Notes under the pieces: generated by a model | What the model saw: the letters and a program-made list of their open reading frames with translations, nothing else | Told to the model about the DNA's origin: nothing | The model's database searches: none | Shown here: piece by piece, positions 42,459-50,615 of the stretch | Position numbering within the stretch: position 1 is the first letter of the stretch | How the letters are laid out: every line of letters starts with the position of its first letter | Assembly (NCBI RefSeq): GCF_037203705.1 | Contig: NZ_JBBCAT010000001.1 | Coordinates: 3,073,418 to 3,137,417, forward strand | Length of the DNA: 64,000 nt | Direction: 5' to 3' | Source of the DNA: Prosthecomicrobium sp. N25 | GTDB lineage: Bacteria > Pseudomonadota > Alphaproteobacteria > Rhizobiales > Ancalomicrobiaceae | Translations under genes and position numbers: made by a program

Positions 42459-43312
42459 GTGCCCTCCCCCGCCCGGTCGGCGAGCAGCCGGATATAGACG
42501 AAGACCACCACCATCACGACGGCGAAGAAGAGCACGCTGAGGGCCGCGGCCTGGTTGAACTCGACCGCCTCGAAGGCGAGCCGGAAGATCTGGATCGGCG
42601 TGATGAGGGTGCGGTTGGCCGGGCCGCCGCGCGTGATGGCGTAGATGATCGTGATGGCGTTGAGGCCCCAGATGACGAGGAGCAGCGTGACGGCCGTCAC
42701 CACCGGACGGATCTGCGGCAACATCACGTGGCGGATCTCGCCCCAGTAGTTCGCGCCGTCCATCCGCGCCGCCTCGTAGAGGTCGTTGGGGATCGACTGG
42801 AGCGCGGCCAGCACCATGATCGCCACGAAGGGAAAGAGCTTCCAGACGTTGATGGCGATCATCGCGGGCAGCACGGTGTCGCCGCGGGTCAGCCAGCCGA
42901 TCGGCTCGGGCAGGATGCCGACCCCGGTCATCATGTAGTTGATGATCCCGAACTCGGTGTGGAACATCCAGGCCCAGGTCGTCGCCGCCACGATGCCGGG
43001 GATGATCCAGGGGACCAGCGCGACGGAGCGCACGAGGGCGCGGCCGGGGAAGTTCTGGTTGAGCAGGATCGCGGTGGCGACCCCGAGCAGGACCTGGAAG
43101 ACGATCGAGCCCGCCACCCACCAGAGCGTGTTCCACAGCGCCTGGGTGGTCACGCGCGGGCGCAGGACGGCCGAGAAGTTCTTGAGGCCCACGAGGTTGC
43201 CTTGGTCGTCCGTCACGCTGAGCCAGCCCGTGTAGACCACCGGGTAGGCGATCAGCATGAAGAGGACGACCAGCGCCGGCAGGGCGAAGACCAGGCCTGC
43301 ATTGCTGCGCAT
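42455..43312 (-). CDS. sugar ABC transporter permease (MalF type), second importer
   Basis: A 285-residue inner-membrane permease. After MRSNAGLVFALPALVVLFML come six helices, with the EAA loop DLYEAARMDGANYWGEIRHV. The start is uncertain: the ATG at 43312 gives the usual N-terminus but lacks a good ribosome-binding site, and an in-frame GTG at 43369 would add 19 Pro/Arg-rich residues. A 178-base gap separates it from the binding-protein gene; I see no gene in that gap. Confidence 0.9.
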   Translation of the reverse strand: MRSNAGLVFALPALVVLFMLIAYPVVYTGWLSVTDDQGNLVGLKNFSAVLRPRVTTQALWNTLWWVAGSIVFQVLLGVATAILLNQNFPGRALVRSVALVPWIIPGIVAATTWAWMFHTEFGIINYMMTGVGILPEPIGWLTRGDTVLPAMIAINVWKLFPFVAIMVLAALQSIPNDLYEAARMDGANYWGEIRHVMLPQIRPVVTAVTLLLVIWGLNAITIIYAITRGGPANRTLITPIQIFRLAFEAVEFNQAAALSVLFFAVVMVVVFVYIRLLADRAGEGT

Positions 43313-43490
43313 GGGAGGAAGGCGCTCCGGGTTGGGGCGGGACGGCGCCGAAGGGAGGCTTCGAGGCACGTCGGCGCGGCCGGGTCGCGCCCGGCCGTCG
43401 CATGTCGGGGGAGCCGGACGGCGAGCGGCCGGGTCCCCGGTGACTCATAAGGCGGGGCCCTGCCGGTCGGCGCCCGGAAGGGCCGCGGCC

Positions 43491-44702
43491 TCAGAGGAGC
43501 GCGGTGATCTCCTCGGCCACCTGGTCCATCGACTTCTGCACAGTCTGTTCCCCGAGCAGGATGCGCTGGATGCCGTCGAAATAGGCCTGGACCATCTTGA
43601 CCCAGTTCTTGTGGGCCGGGACCGGGCGGCCGTAGGGCAGCATCGTCGCGAAGGGCTTCAGCATGGGATCCTGGAACCGCTCGGCCTTGAGCGAGGAGAT
43701 GCGGGCCGGGAACGTGTCCGTGTAGAAGGCCTGGTTCTCGGCGGTGCTCAGGAACTGGATGAGCTTCTTCGCCTCCGCCGGGTTCTTGGCCGCCTTGGGG
43801 ATCACGTAGCTCCAGCCGCCGAGGATCGCGGCGGTCTGCTTGCCTTCGGGATGCGGGATCGGCATGGCGCCGAGGCTGAGTTTCGGGTTCTCCTTGGCGA
43901 TGGCCGGCAGGTCGAACTGGCCGGACTGGTAGGCCGACACCGTGCCGGCGACGAAGAGACGGCGAAGCGACAGGCCGTCGTTCTCCAGCGTCGATTTCGG
44001 CGCGAGGCCTTGCTTGTAGAAGTCGGTGTAGAAGGTGACGGCCTTGACCGCCTCCGGCTTGTTGATGAGCACCTGCTTCTGGTCGGCCGACAGGATGTCG
44101 CCGCCGGCCATCCAGATGAAGGGCAGCGAGCGGAAGATCGTGTTGCCGACCTCGCCGCCGCCCGTGATGCCGAAGCCGGAGCGCCCGCTCTTGGTCAGCG
44201 CCTTGGCGGCCGCCACGAGCCCGTCCCAGGTCTCGATCGGCTTGTCGGGATCGAGCCCGGCCTCCTTGAAGTGGTCCTTGTTGTAGATGATGCCGTGGGT
44301 CTCGATCCGGTACGGGACCGCCCAGGCCTTGCCGTTCCAGGTGACGTAGTCGAGCGCCGACTTCTGGTAGTCGGCCTTGTCCTGCAGAGTGTCGTCGAGC
44401 GGCAGGACGAGGTCGTTCTGCGCGTAGCCGTTTACCCAGCCGTGCTGGACCTCGATGACGTCGGGCCCCGCGCCGGAGCGCATGGCGGTGAGCACCCGCT
44501 CGGGCAGGCCGTTGGAGACCGTCACCTCGATCTTGACGGTGATCCCGGGATTGGCGGCCTGGAACTTCTGGACGAGCTCGCGCGCCCGCGCCTCGCCCCA
44601 GTTCGGCGCCCACCAGGTGACCTCCCCGGCCTTCGCGGGCAGGGACGCGGCGCCCGCCAGGAGCGCCAGGGCCAAGAGGCCCGTTCGGGTCTGAGCGTTC
44701 AT
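43491..44702 (-). CDS. sugar ABC transporter solute-binding protein, second importer
   Basis: A 403-residue periplasmic binding protein of family 1. The signal peptide (about 1-25) ends in AKA. The mature protein has the pattern ELVQKFQAANPGITVKIEV, DVIEVQHGWVNGYAQ, ETHGIIYNKDHFKEAGLDPD and a C-terminal lobe with ILGGWSYVIPKAAKN. GGGAGG precedes the ATG. It lies 56 bases after the UxuA-like gene in the same operon. The ligand may be a uronate or aldonate, judging only from that neighbour. Confidence 0.93.
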   Translation of the reverse strand: MNAQTRTGLLALALLAGAASLPAKAGEVTWWAPNWGEARARELVQKFQAANPGITVKIEVTVSNGLPERVLTAMRSGAGPDVIEVQHGWVNGYAQNDLVLPLDDTLQDKADYQKSALDYVTWNGKAWAVPYRIETHGIIYNKDHFKEAGLDPDKPIETWDGLVAAAKALTKSGRSGFGITGGGEVGNTIFRSLPFIWMAGGDILSADQKQVLINKPEAVKAVTFYTDFYKQGLAPKSTLENDGLSLRRLFVAGTVSAYQSGQFDLPAIAKENPKLSLGAMPIPHPEGKQTAAILGGWSYVIPKAAKNPAEAKKLIQFLSTAENQAFYTDTFPARISSLKAERFQDPMLKPFATMLPYGRPVPAHKNWVKMVQAYFDGIQRILLGEQTVQKSMDQVAEEITALL

Positions 44703-44758
44703 GTCTCTTCCTCCCTTGGGGGAGCCTTCCCGGCTCCGGTTCTTCGTTGGATTCCTCC

Positions 44759-45886
44759 TCAAGCGGTTCGCGCGGCGGGTCCCTCCTCCCGGCGGCCGGC
44801 GGACCACGAGGGTCCGAGCAGATGCGCATGGGCGACGAGGGCCCTCATGTAGCCCACCGTGTAGGCGTGCCCGGCGTGCCAGGGCGCCGCGCAGGTGAGG
44901 TCCGGGACGTGATCCGGCACCATCACCCCGTCGAAGGACTCGTCGCGCAGGATGCGGACGATCTCGGTCATGTCGACGTCGCCGTCGTCCACGAAGGCCT
45001 CCACGTAGGACGGGACCTTGCCGCGTACGTTGCGGAAGTGGACGTAGGCGATCGCGCCGGCCCGGGCGTGACGTCGGGTGGTCTCGTAGACGTCGCCGCC
45101 CGCCATCTCCTGCAGGGACCCGATGCAGAACTCGAGCGCGTTGGCCCGGCTCGGCCGGAGCGCCAGCAGACGGTCGTACTTCTCGTGGCTGTTCACGAGC
45201 CGGCCGCAGCCCCGCAGGGTCTCGACCGGCGGGTCGTCCGGATGCGCGGCGAGGCGCACGCCCGCCTCCTCGGCGACCGGCACCAGCTCGTCCAGGAAGC
45301 GGCCCAGCCTCTCCCACAGCTCCGCCTCGGTGACCCGCACCGGGCCGGCGCCCGGGCGGGCGTCGCGGGTGCGCATGTTCCAGACCATGCCGTCCGGGAT
45401 CGGCCGCGCCGCGTCCTCCGGCGAGAGGTCGTAGGTGACCGTCGTCGCCCCGCCGCGGGCGAGCGGCGCGCGCCGCCAGCCCCAGACGCCGGCGATCGAG
45501 AAGTTGTAGCCGATGACCGGGATCCCGGCCCGGCCGGCGGCGCGGACGAGGCGCTTCAGACCGTCCATCTGGTCCGCCCGGCGCGGCCCGTCGAGAAGCA
45601 CGTCGGACCAGTGCGCAGGCGAGAAGTTCTCGAGCGCCGCCACCTTCAGCCCGTGCCGGGCCAGCATGGCGACCGTCCCGGACAGCCGCTCGTCGTCCCA
45701 GGCTGGCTCGTTCCGGCAGTCCCCGAGGATCGGCCCGACCTGACCGCCGGTGAGGTAGGGCCCGGCGTCGGCGCCGCCGGCATAGTCGTTGAAGTGGATC
45801 ACCACGTCGCCCACGCCGAGTTCCGCGGCGAAGCGTGCGCCGTCCTCGGAGAGGTTCTTGCCGGTGAGCGTCAGTCCGACCCGCAT
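44759..45886 (-). CDS. mannonate dehydratase-like protein (UxuA family)
   Basis: A 375-residue TIM-barrel protein of the UxuA family, which dehydrates D-mannonate to 2-keto-3-deoxygluconate in hexuronate catabolism. Family segments include GYNFSIAGVWGWRR, RLAAHPDDPP, LEFCIGSLQEM with the active-site Cys, VHFRNVRG and the C-terminal GVMVPDHVPD then YTVGYMRAL. It is slightly shorter than the E. coli enzyme. The ATG at 45886 has CCGGAG nine bases upstream. It heads an operon with a sugar importer and lies under a candidate IclR-type site. The exact sugar acid is not proven. Confidence 0.85.
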   Translation of the reverse strand: MRVGLTLTGKNLSEDGARFAAELGVGDVVIHFNDYAGGADAGPYLTGGQVGPILGDCRNEPAWDDERLSGTVAMLARHGLKVAALENFSPAHWSDVLLDGPRRADQMDGLKRLVRAAGRAGIPVIGYNFSIAGVWGWRRAPLARGGATTVTYDLSPEDAARPIPDGMVWNMRTRDARPGAGPVRVTEAELWERLGRFLDELVPVAEEAGVRLAAHPDDPPVETLRGCGRLVNSHEKYDRLLALRPSRANALEFCIGSLQEMAGGDVYETTRRHARAGAIAYVHFRNVRGKVPSYVEAFVDDGDVDMTEIVRILRDESFDGVMVPDHVPDLTCAAPWHAGHAYTVGYMRALVAHAHLLGPSWSAGRREEGPAARTA

Positions 45887-45918
45887 GTCGCAGGCTCCGG
45901 GAAGGAACTCTTGGCCAA

Positions 45919-45930
45919 TTCATATTTGAA
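45919..45930. promoter_or_regulatory. candidate IclR-type site before the UxuA-like operon
   Basis: TTCATATTTGAA (TTCA-TATT-TGAA) lies 33-44 bases before the UxuA-like start codon. It matches in 11 of 12 positions a site in front of the iclR gene (46578-46589, opposite strand). It would sit just downstream of the candidate promoter at 45951-45980, a place fit for repression. Confidence 0.6.
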
Positions 45931-45950
45931 CCGACCGAGTTCTCTAAGAA

Positions 45951-45980
45951 ATACTGTGCCACGTCTTGGGCGCAAGTCAA
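45951..45980 (-). promoter_or_regulatory. candidate sigma-70 promoter of the UxuA-like operon
   Basis: On the minus strand TTGACT (45980-45975) and CAGTAT (45956-45951) are spaced 18 bases. Transcription would start near 45944, upstream of the IclR-type site and the start codon at 45886. Confidence 0.45.
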
Positions 45981-46051
45981 CGCCATCTCCCCGGCACGCC
46001 CTCACTATCGGTGATTTCCGAGAGGGGGGCCTCCGGGGGCCGGAAACGGGA

Positions 46052-46486
46052 TCAGCCCCCGGCCTTGCGGCGCGCGATCGCCCGGGCCTGCATGGCGTCG
46101 GGCATCATCTGCATGAGCTCGATCCGGTGGCCGTCCGGATCCTCGATCCAGCACTGCCAGTTGCCGTCCGCGCCGAGCACCTTGGGCCGGATCAGCGGCA
46201 CGCCGGCCGCCTCGAGCTCGCGGACCGACTGTTCGATGTCGGGCACCTCCAGGCACATGTGGTTGTAGCCGACCGCCTCCCGCTCGGCCGCCCGGTCGCC
46301 GACCCCCTCGGGAAAGACCTCGAGATACTGCGTGTCGGTGATGCGCAGGTAGAGCAGCCAGAGCCGGCCGTCCCGGTCGATCCGCATCAACTCCTCGAAG
46401 CCGAGCTTGCCGACGTAGAAGTCGAGCGTCGGGCCGATGTCCTTCACCCGGATGGCGACATGCGTGATGCACGAGACGGTCAGCAT
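46052..46486 (-). CDS. VOC-family (glyoxalase-like) protein
   Basis: A 144-residue protein with the two beta-alpha-beta-beta-beta units of the vicinal-oxygen-chelate fold. Likely metal ligands are His9 (CITHVAIRV), Glu56 (TQYLEVF), His76 (GYNHMCLEV) and Glu123 (GHRIELMQM), in the positions used by glyoxalase I-like and epimerase-like members. It is divergent from iclR and shares the promoter region with it. A role as an epimerase or lyase in the neighbouring sugar-acid pathway is possible but not shown. Confidence 0.85.
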   Translation of the reverse strand: MLTVSCITHVAIRVKDIGPTLDFYVGKLGFEELMRIDRDGRLWLLYLRITDTQYLEVFPEGVGDRAAEREAVGYNHMCLEVPDIEQSVRELEAAGVPLIRPKVLGADGNWQCWIEDPDGHRIELMQMMPDAMQARAIARRKAGG

Positions 46487-46556
46487 GGCTTCCTCCCTCG
46501 CGGATGCCCGGTTCCGGCTCCGCCCCTTGCCGGGGGCGGGGAGCTTGCCAGGTCAT

Positions 46557-46589
46557 TCCAGATATGAAATTCTATCGTTCAAATATGAT
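46557..46589. promoter_or_regulatory. paired IclR-type sites before iclR
   Basis: TCCAGATATGAA (46557-46568) and TTCAAATATGAT (46578-46589) are variants of the site at 45919-45930, matching its appropriate strand in 10 and 11 of 12 positions. Their centres are 21 bp apart, two helical turns, as expected for cooperative binding by a dimer of dimers. They lie between the divergent VOC gene and iclR. Confidence 0.6.
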
Positions 46590-46610
46590 GGTAAGAGTCG
46601 CCGACCGCCC

Positions 46611-47429
46611 ATGTCAACCGCCGAGCCCAGCAGCCCCGCCCGGGATCGCCCCTCCGGGCCCGCCGGACTGGAGCCGAAGCACACCATTCCCGCCATCGAC
46701 CGCATGATGGACGTGCTGGGCGTCCTGGAGCGGCGCGAGGCCGGCGCCTCCATCACGGCCCTCGCCGCCGAGCTCGCGGTGCCGCGCACGACCGTCTACC
46801 GGATCCTCAACACCCTGCAGGCGCACGACATGGTCCAGCGGGACCCGGGCGGCTCCTACCGCCTCGGCCGCCGCATCCTGCGCCTCGCCGCCCATGTGAG
46901 CCCGGCCGCCGTCGACGTCGACCTCGCCGCGGTCGCCCAGCCCTTCCTGGACCGGCTGTCCGCCGACCTCGGCGCCAGCGTCAAGCTCTCCGTCATCGAC
47001 CACGAGGGCGTATACGTGCTCGCCGTCGCCCAGGGCCGGCGCGAATACGCGCTGACGGTGGCACCCGGCCAGCGCATGCCGATCCACGCCGGCGCCGCCA
47101 GCAAGCTCCTCCTCGCCCACCTGCCGCCGGACCAGCAGGCCTGGTGGCTGTCGCGGCCACTTCAGGCCTTCACGGCGCGATCGATCACCGACCCGAAGCG
47201 CCTGCGTGCCGAGCTCGCCCGCATCATCCGCCAGGGCTGGGCGCAGGACCGCGGCGAGCACGCCCCGAGCATCCACGCCTACGCGGCCCCCGTGGTCGGC
47301 CGCGAGGGCCGGGTCGTCGCCGCCCTCAGCGTCCCCTTCCTGCTCGGCACCGCCCCCGACCGCATGGAACAGATGCGCCTAGCCGCCATCGCCACCGCCC
47401 GCGCGATCTCCGACACGATTGCATCCTGA
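46611..47429 (+). CDS. IclR-family transcriptional regulator
   Basis: A 272-residue IclR-type regulator. The winged helix (about 25-90) reads ASITALAAELAVPRTTVYRI, and the C-terminal effector domain (about 105-270) includes YALTVAPGQRMPIHAGAASK and GWAQDRGEHAPSIHAYAAPV. It probably controls itself, the VOC gene and the UxuA-like operon through the shared TTCATATTTGAA-type sites. The ATG at 46611 was chosen because the open frame before it runs through the operator region. The effector is likely a sugar acid or keto acid of the pathway. Confidence 0.93.
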   Translation: MSTAEPSSPARDRPSGPAGLEPKHTIPAIDRMMDVLGVLERREAGASITALAAELAVPRTTVYRILNTLQAHDMVQRDPGGSYRLGRRILRLAAHVSPAAVDVDLAAVAQPFLDRLSADLGASVKLSVIDHEGVYVLAVAQGRREYALTVAPGQRMPIHAGAASKLLLAHLPPDQQAWWLSRPLQAFTARSITDPKRLRAELARIIRQGWAQDRGEHAPSIHAYAAPVVGREGRVVAALSVPFLLGTAPDRMEQMRLAAIATARAISDTIAS

Positions 47430-47499
47430 GCCTCGGGCCAAGGAGCCGTCGGGAGATCCGGACGCCGCCCGCCCGGTCCGCAGCGCCGCGGCCGGCGGA

Positions 47500-47532
47500 A
47501 GGCGCTGGCCCCCCCGGCTCTGCGCCTCTTTT
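47500..47532 (+). terminator. candidate terminator of iclR
   Basis: AGGCGC (47500-47505) pairs with GCGCCT (47522-47527) and is followed by CTTTT. The loop is long (16 bases, C-rich), so the hairpin is of moderate strength. It stands 70 bases after the iclR stop. Confidence 0.45.
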
Positions 47533-47581
47533 CGGCCGGGGATGCAAGTAGAGGGGCGGCCCTGGGCCGACGCCGCCGGCC

Positions 47582-48325
47582 TCAGCCCGCGAAGGCCACC
47601 GCCACAGCGCCGATGCCCTCGAAGCGGGCTTCGACCCGGTCGCCGGGCTTGGCTGGGAAGGGTCCGACGCGGGCACCGGTGATGACCACGTCGCCCGCCT
47701 TCAGGCCTCCGCGGCGGTCGGCGGCGTGGGTCGCCAGCCAGGCGAGGGCGTCCAGGGTGGCGGCGGTGCTGCGCCCGGACGGGCCGTCGTGGATCGTGGC
47801 GCCGTTGACGACGACCCGGACCGGCACCGACGCGAAATCGAGGGCGAGGCCGGCCGGCGTGCCGGTACCGAGGAGAACGGTGGCGTTGCTCTGCTGGTCG
47901 GCGAGCGCGGTCAGCATCGCGACGCTGCGCCGGTCCGCGAAGGCCGACCCCACCATCTCCACCGCCGCATGCACCGACGCGACCGCCGCCCGCACCTCCT
48001 CGACGCGGTAGGGGCGGCCGATCGGCGGCAGGTCCGCGCCGAGCACCAGCGCGATCTCGATCTCCACCTCCGGGTCGCGCAGCGCGCCGACAGGGTACAC
48101 GGTCCCGTCGGGATGGAACCGGTCGCGGTCGATCGGCGCGCCGTAGTAGTCCGGGACCGGCGCGACCTTCCAGCCGCCCACCCCGGCCCGCGCGACGGTC
48201 GCGTCCTGGATCGCGTAGGCCTCCGCGGCCGTCGACGGCTTCAGGTCCTCCGGCAGGTCGGCGATGGCGGTTCCCTGGCGGGCGGAGCGAAGCAGATCGG
48301 CGGCGCGGGTGGCTGTACGGCTCAA
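47582..48325 (-). CDS. 2-keto-4-pentenoate hydratase-like protein (FAH superfamily)
   Basis: A 247-residue protein related to MhpD/2-hydroxypenta-2,4-dienoate hydratase, with the C-terminal fold of fumarylacetoacetate hydrolase. The acidic metal site is in DPEVEIEIALVLG, and the sequence continues with VASVHAAVEMVGSAFAD and GDVVITGARVGPFPAKPGD as in the family. It hydrates or decarboxylates 2-keto acids. The predicted start is TTG at 48325; the ribosome-binding site is weak, so the start is uncertain. The enolase-superfamily gene upstream ends 165 bases before, so one transcript is possible. Confidence 0.85.
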   Translation of the reverse strand: MSRTATRAADLLRSARQGTAIADLPEDLKPSTAAEAYAIQDATVARAGVGGWKVAPVPDYYGAPIDRDRFHPDGTVYPVGALRDPEVEIEIALVLGADLPPIGRPYRVEEVRAAVASVHAAVEMVGSAFADRRSVAMLTALADQQSNATVLLGTGTPAGLALDFASVPVRVVVNGATIHDGPSGRSTAATLDALAWLATHAADRRGGLKAGDVVITGARVGPFPAKPGDRVEARFEGIGAVAVAFAG

Positions 48326-48490
48326 GGGACGACCCCGGTGCTGGAACGATGAGGACGGCGACGATAGGGGGCGCCCGTGGACCGGTAAAGCACTGATCCG
48401 GCTTCATGGAGACCGACCTCGGCCCTCCCGCCGCACCACCGTCAGGGACGGAACGGCATCGGCCCCCGCACACCGGGTCCGCCCGGGGCT

Positions 48491-49606
48491 TCACGTCGGC
48501 CGGCCGTGCGCCTCCAGGCTGGCGGCGAGAGGCGTGGTGCCGGCGCCGGGAAGCTCCGGGCGCCGGTAGCGGCCGTCGACCACGCGGATCGGCTCGACGA
48601 AGTGATCCTTGATCCACGGGATGTATTCCAGGATCGAGGAGGCCGGGTGCCAGAAGCTCAGGTGCACGTGGACCTGGCTCATCTCGCCCGCATGGGGCGC
48701 CACCGGCAGCCTGTGCGCCAGCGCCAGGTCGGCGACCTCGATATATTCCGTGATGCCGCCCACGCGCGTCACGTCCGGCTGCACGAAATGCACCGCGCCG
48801 GCATCGACGAAGCTGCGGAAGGCGTCGAGCGTGTAGAGCTGCTCGCCGAGCGCCACGGGGATCGCACTCGCCTGCGCCAGCGCCGCATGGGAGCCGACGT
48901 CGTCGTACCACATCGGCTCCTCGAACCAGAGGATGTCGAGCGGCGCCGCGGCCCGGCAGAAGCGCAGGCAGGTCGGCAGGTCCCACTTGCCGTTGCCGTC
49001 GATGGCGAGCGTCACGTCCGGGCCGATGGCCCGGCGCACGGCCTCCAGCCGGCGCACGTCGCGCATCGGATTGTCGTGCCCGACCTTCACCTTGAGCCGC
49101 CGGAACCCGTCCGCCTCGACCGCCCGACGGCAGAGGTCGACCAGCAGGTCGTCGCCGAAGGAGAGCCAGCCGATGTCGGTATTGTAGGCGTCGAGCTCGG
49201 CCCGCGTCGCCCCGCCGAGATGCAGCCAGAGCGGCACCCCGGCCCGCTTGGCGGCGAGGTCCCAGAGCGCGACGTCGACGGCCGCAACCGCCAGGTGGGT
49301 GATGCCGGCGCGTCCGACCCATTGCGTGGCCGGATTGCGCGCCAGCTTGCGCCAGAGCCGCCGGTGCTCGCGCGCGTCCTCGCCGATGAGGAGCGGCGCG
49401 TAACAGTCGCGGATGCAGGCGGTGATCAGCCGGTCGGAGGCGAGGTGCGCGTGCGTGCCGGTGAAGCCCCAGCCCTCCAGACCGTCCTCCGTCCGGATCC
49501 GCGCGCCGACCACGCCCCAATGCGTGATGCTGTGGGTGGAATCGGCGATCGAGTCCGCCGTCAGCGGCAGGTGCATGATGAAGGGGTCGACGGCGGCGAT
49601 CTTCAC
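48491..49606 (-). CDS. enolase-superfamily enzyme 2 (mandelate racemase type)
   Basis: A 371-residue enzyme of the mandelate racemase subgroup. Residues for catalysis are in place: Lys172 and Lys174 (RLKVKVG), metal ligands Asp203 (AIDGNGKW), Glu229 (WFEEP) and Glu255 (ALGEQLY), and the Asp278-His305 pair ([16 protein letters not shown]). Such enzymes dehydrate or racemise sugar acids to 2-keto-3-deoxy acids. It differs from the enzyme at 27636 by the KxK motif. The start is GTG at 49606 with GGGAG upstream. The FAH-type hydratase downstream could act on its product. Confidence 0.9.
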   Translation of the reverse strand: MKIAAVDPFIMHLPLTADSIADSTHSITHWGVVGARIRTEDGLEGWGFTGTHAHLASDRLITACIRDCYAPLLIGEDAREHRRLWRKLARNPATQWVGRAGITHLAVAAVDVALWDLAAKRAGVPLWLHLGGATRAELDAYNTDIGWLSFGDDLLVDLCRRAVEADGFRRLKVKVGHDNPMRDVRRLEAVRRAIGPDVTLAIDGNGKWDLPTCLRFCRAAAPLDILWFEEPMWYDDVGSHAALAQASAIPVALGEQLYTLDAFRSFVDAGAVHFVQPDVTRVGGITEYIEVADLALAHRLPVAPHAGEMSQVHVHLSFWHPASSILEYIPWIKDHFVEPIRVVDGRYRRPELPGAGTTPLAASLEAHGRPT

Positions 49607-49716
49607 GGCGGGGGATCTCCCAGGCTTCTGCCGGGCGAGGGCCGCCCCGGGGCTTGCCGGCGCGACCATGCGGCCTCAGGCCAGCGCGGGCCCCGCGGTG
49701 CGACGGGGCGCGACGC

Positions 49717-50475
49717 TCACCAGCTCGCCAGCCACTGGTCGAGCGGCATGACGTCGTTGGGATCGCCGCTGTCGCGCATCCAGCTGTCGACGATCCAGTC
49801 CCGGCCGCCCGCCACCTCCTGGAACACCGCCGTCGCATGGGCGTACAGGAAGCCGCCGCGCGATTCCGGGCGGATCACGCGATGATGCCGGAGCAGGCCC
49901 TTCTCCTGGAGATAGACCAGGATGGTGGTCGAGTTGGTGGCCTCGTCGAGGCAGTCGGTCTGGCCGCGCTTGTTGGCGTGCTTGGGCTCGGAGCCGCGGA
50001 TGTCGGGCGGACCGCCGAGCAGCGGTGCGGCATGCTTCTCCCACCACTGGACAGCCAGGTCGATCGCCTCCCGCTCCGCCTCGGGCGTGGCGGCGTGCGA
50101 GGCGAAGAGCTCCGTGAGCGTCTTCAGGTCCTCGCCGCTCATCGGGATCGCCGTGCGCAGCCGGCACTCGAAGCCGTGGCAATAGACGAGCCTGTCGCCG
50201 GAGGGCAGCGACATGCCGCCCCGCTCCTGGTACCAACTCACCAGTCCGTAGGGCGGGCGGAACGGCACGGGCTCGGGGATGGGCCCGATCGAGCCGGTGA
50301 CGACCGGGTCGGCGGCGCGCCGCGCCTTCGGCTTGGCGGGCTTCGCGGTCGCCACGGTGGCGGACGCCTCGATGGCCTTGCCGGCTTCCGCCGGCTTGTC
50401 ACCCTGGCCGGCCGCGGCCGCGGGCAGTGCCGCCAGGGTGGCGGCGAGGACGAGGGCAGGCCCGATCGATCGCAT
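49717..50475 (-). CDS. secreted protein with a possible Cys-His-Asp triad
   Basis: A 252-residue exported protein. The signal peptide (1-22) is followed by an Ala/Lys-rich linker with the block ADPVVTGSIGPIPEPVPF. A globular domain extends from about 75 to 252. In it TDCLDEATN (Cys175), YAHATAVF (His213) and WIVDSW (Asp230) have the order and spacing of transglutaminase- or papain-like enzymes; Cys99 and Cys104 may form a disulphide. Activity is not proven and I know no named family. It is divergent from trmFO. Confidence 0.65.
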   Translation of the reverse strand: MRSIGPALVLAATLAALPAAAAGQGDKPAEAGKAIEASATVATAKPAKPKARRAADPVVTGSIGPIPEPVPFRPPYGLVSWYQERGGMSLPSGDRLVYCHGFECRLRTAIPMSGEDLKTLTELFASHAATPEAEREAIDLAVQWWEKHAAPLLGGPPDIRGSEPKHANKRGQTDCLDEATNSTTILVYLQEKGLLRHHRVIRPESRGGFLYAHATAVFQEVAGGRDWIVDSWMRDSGDPNDVMPLDQWLASW

Positions 50476-50615
50476 GGTCTGGTCCCGGCGGTTGATTCGT
50501 TGGCAGAGGATATCGCCTCCGGCCCGCCCCGCGCTATGTCGCGCTCGGGAAGCCCGGGGGACTTCGGCATCCCGGGCCCTTTCGCGGCCCTCGCCGAGAT
50601 GATAGGCGGTGGCCC

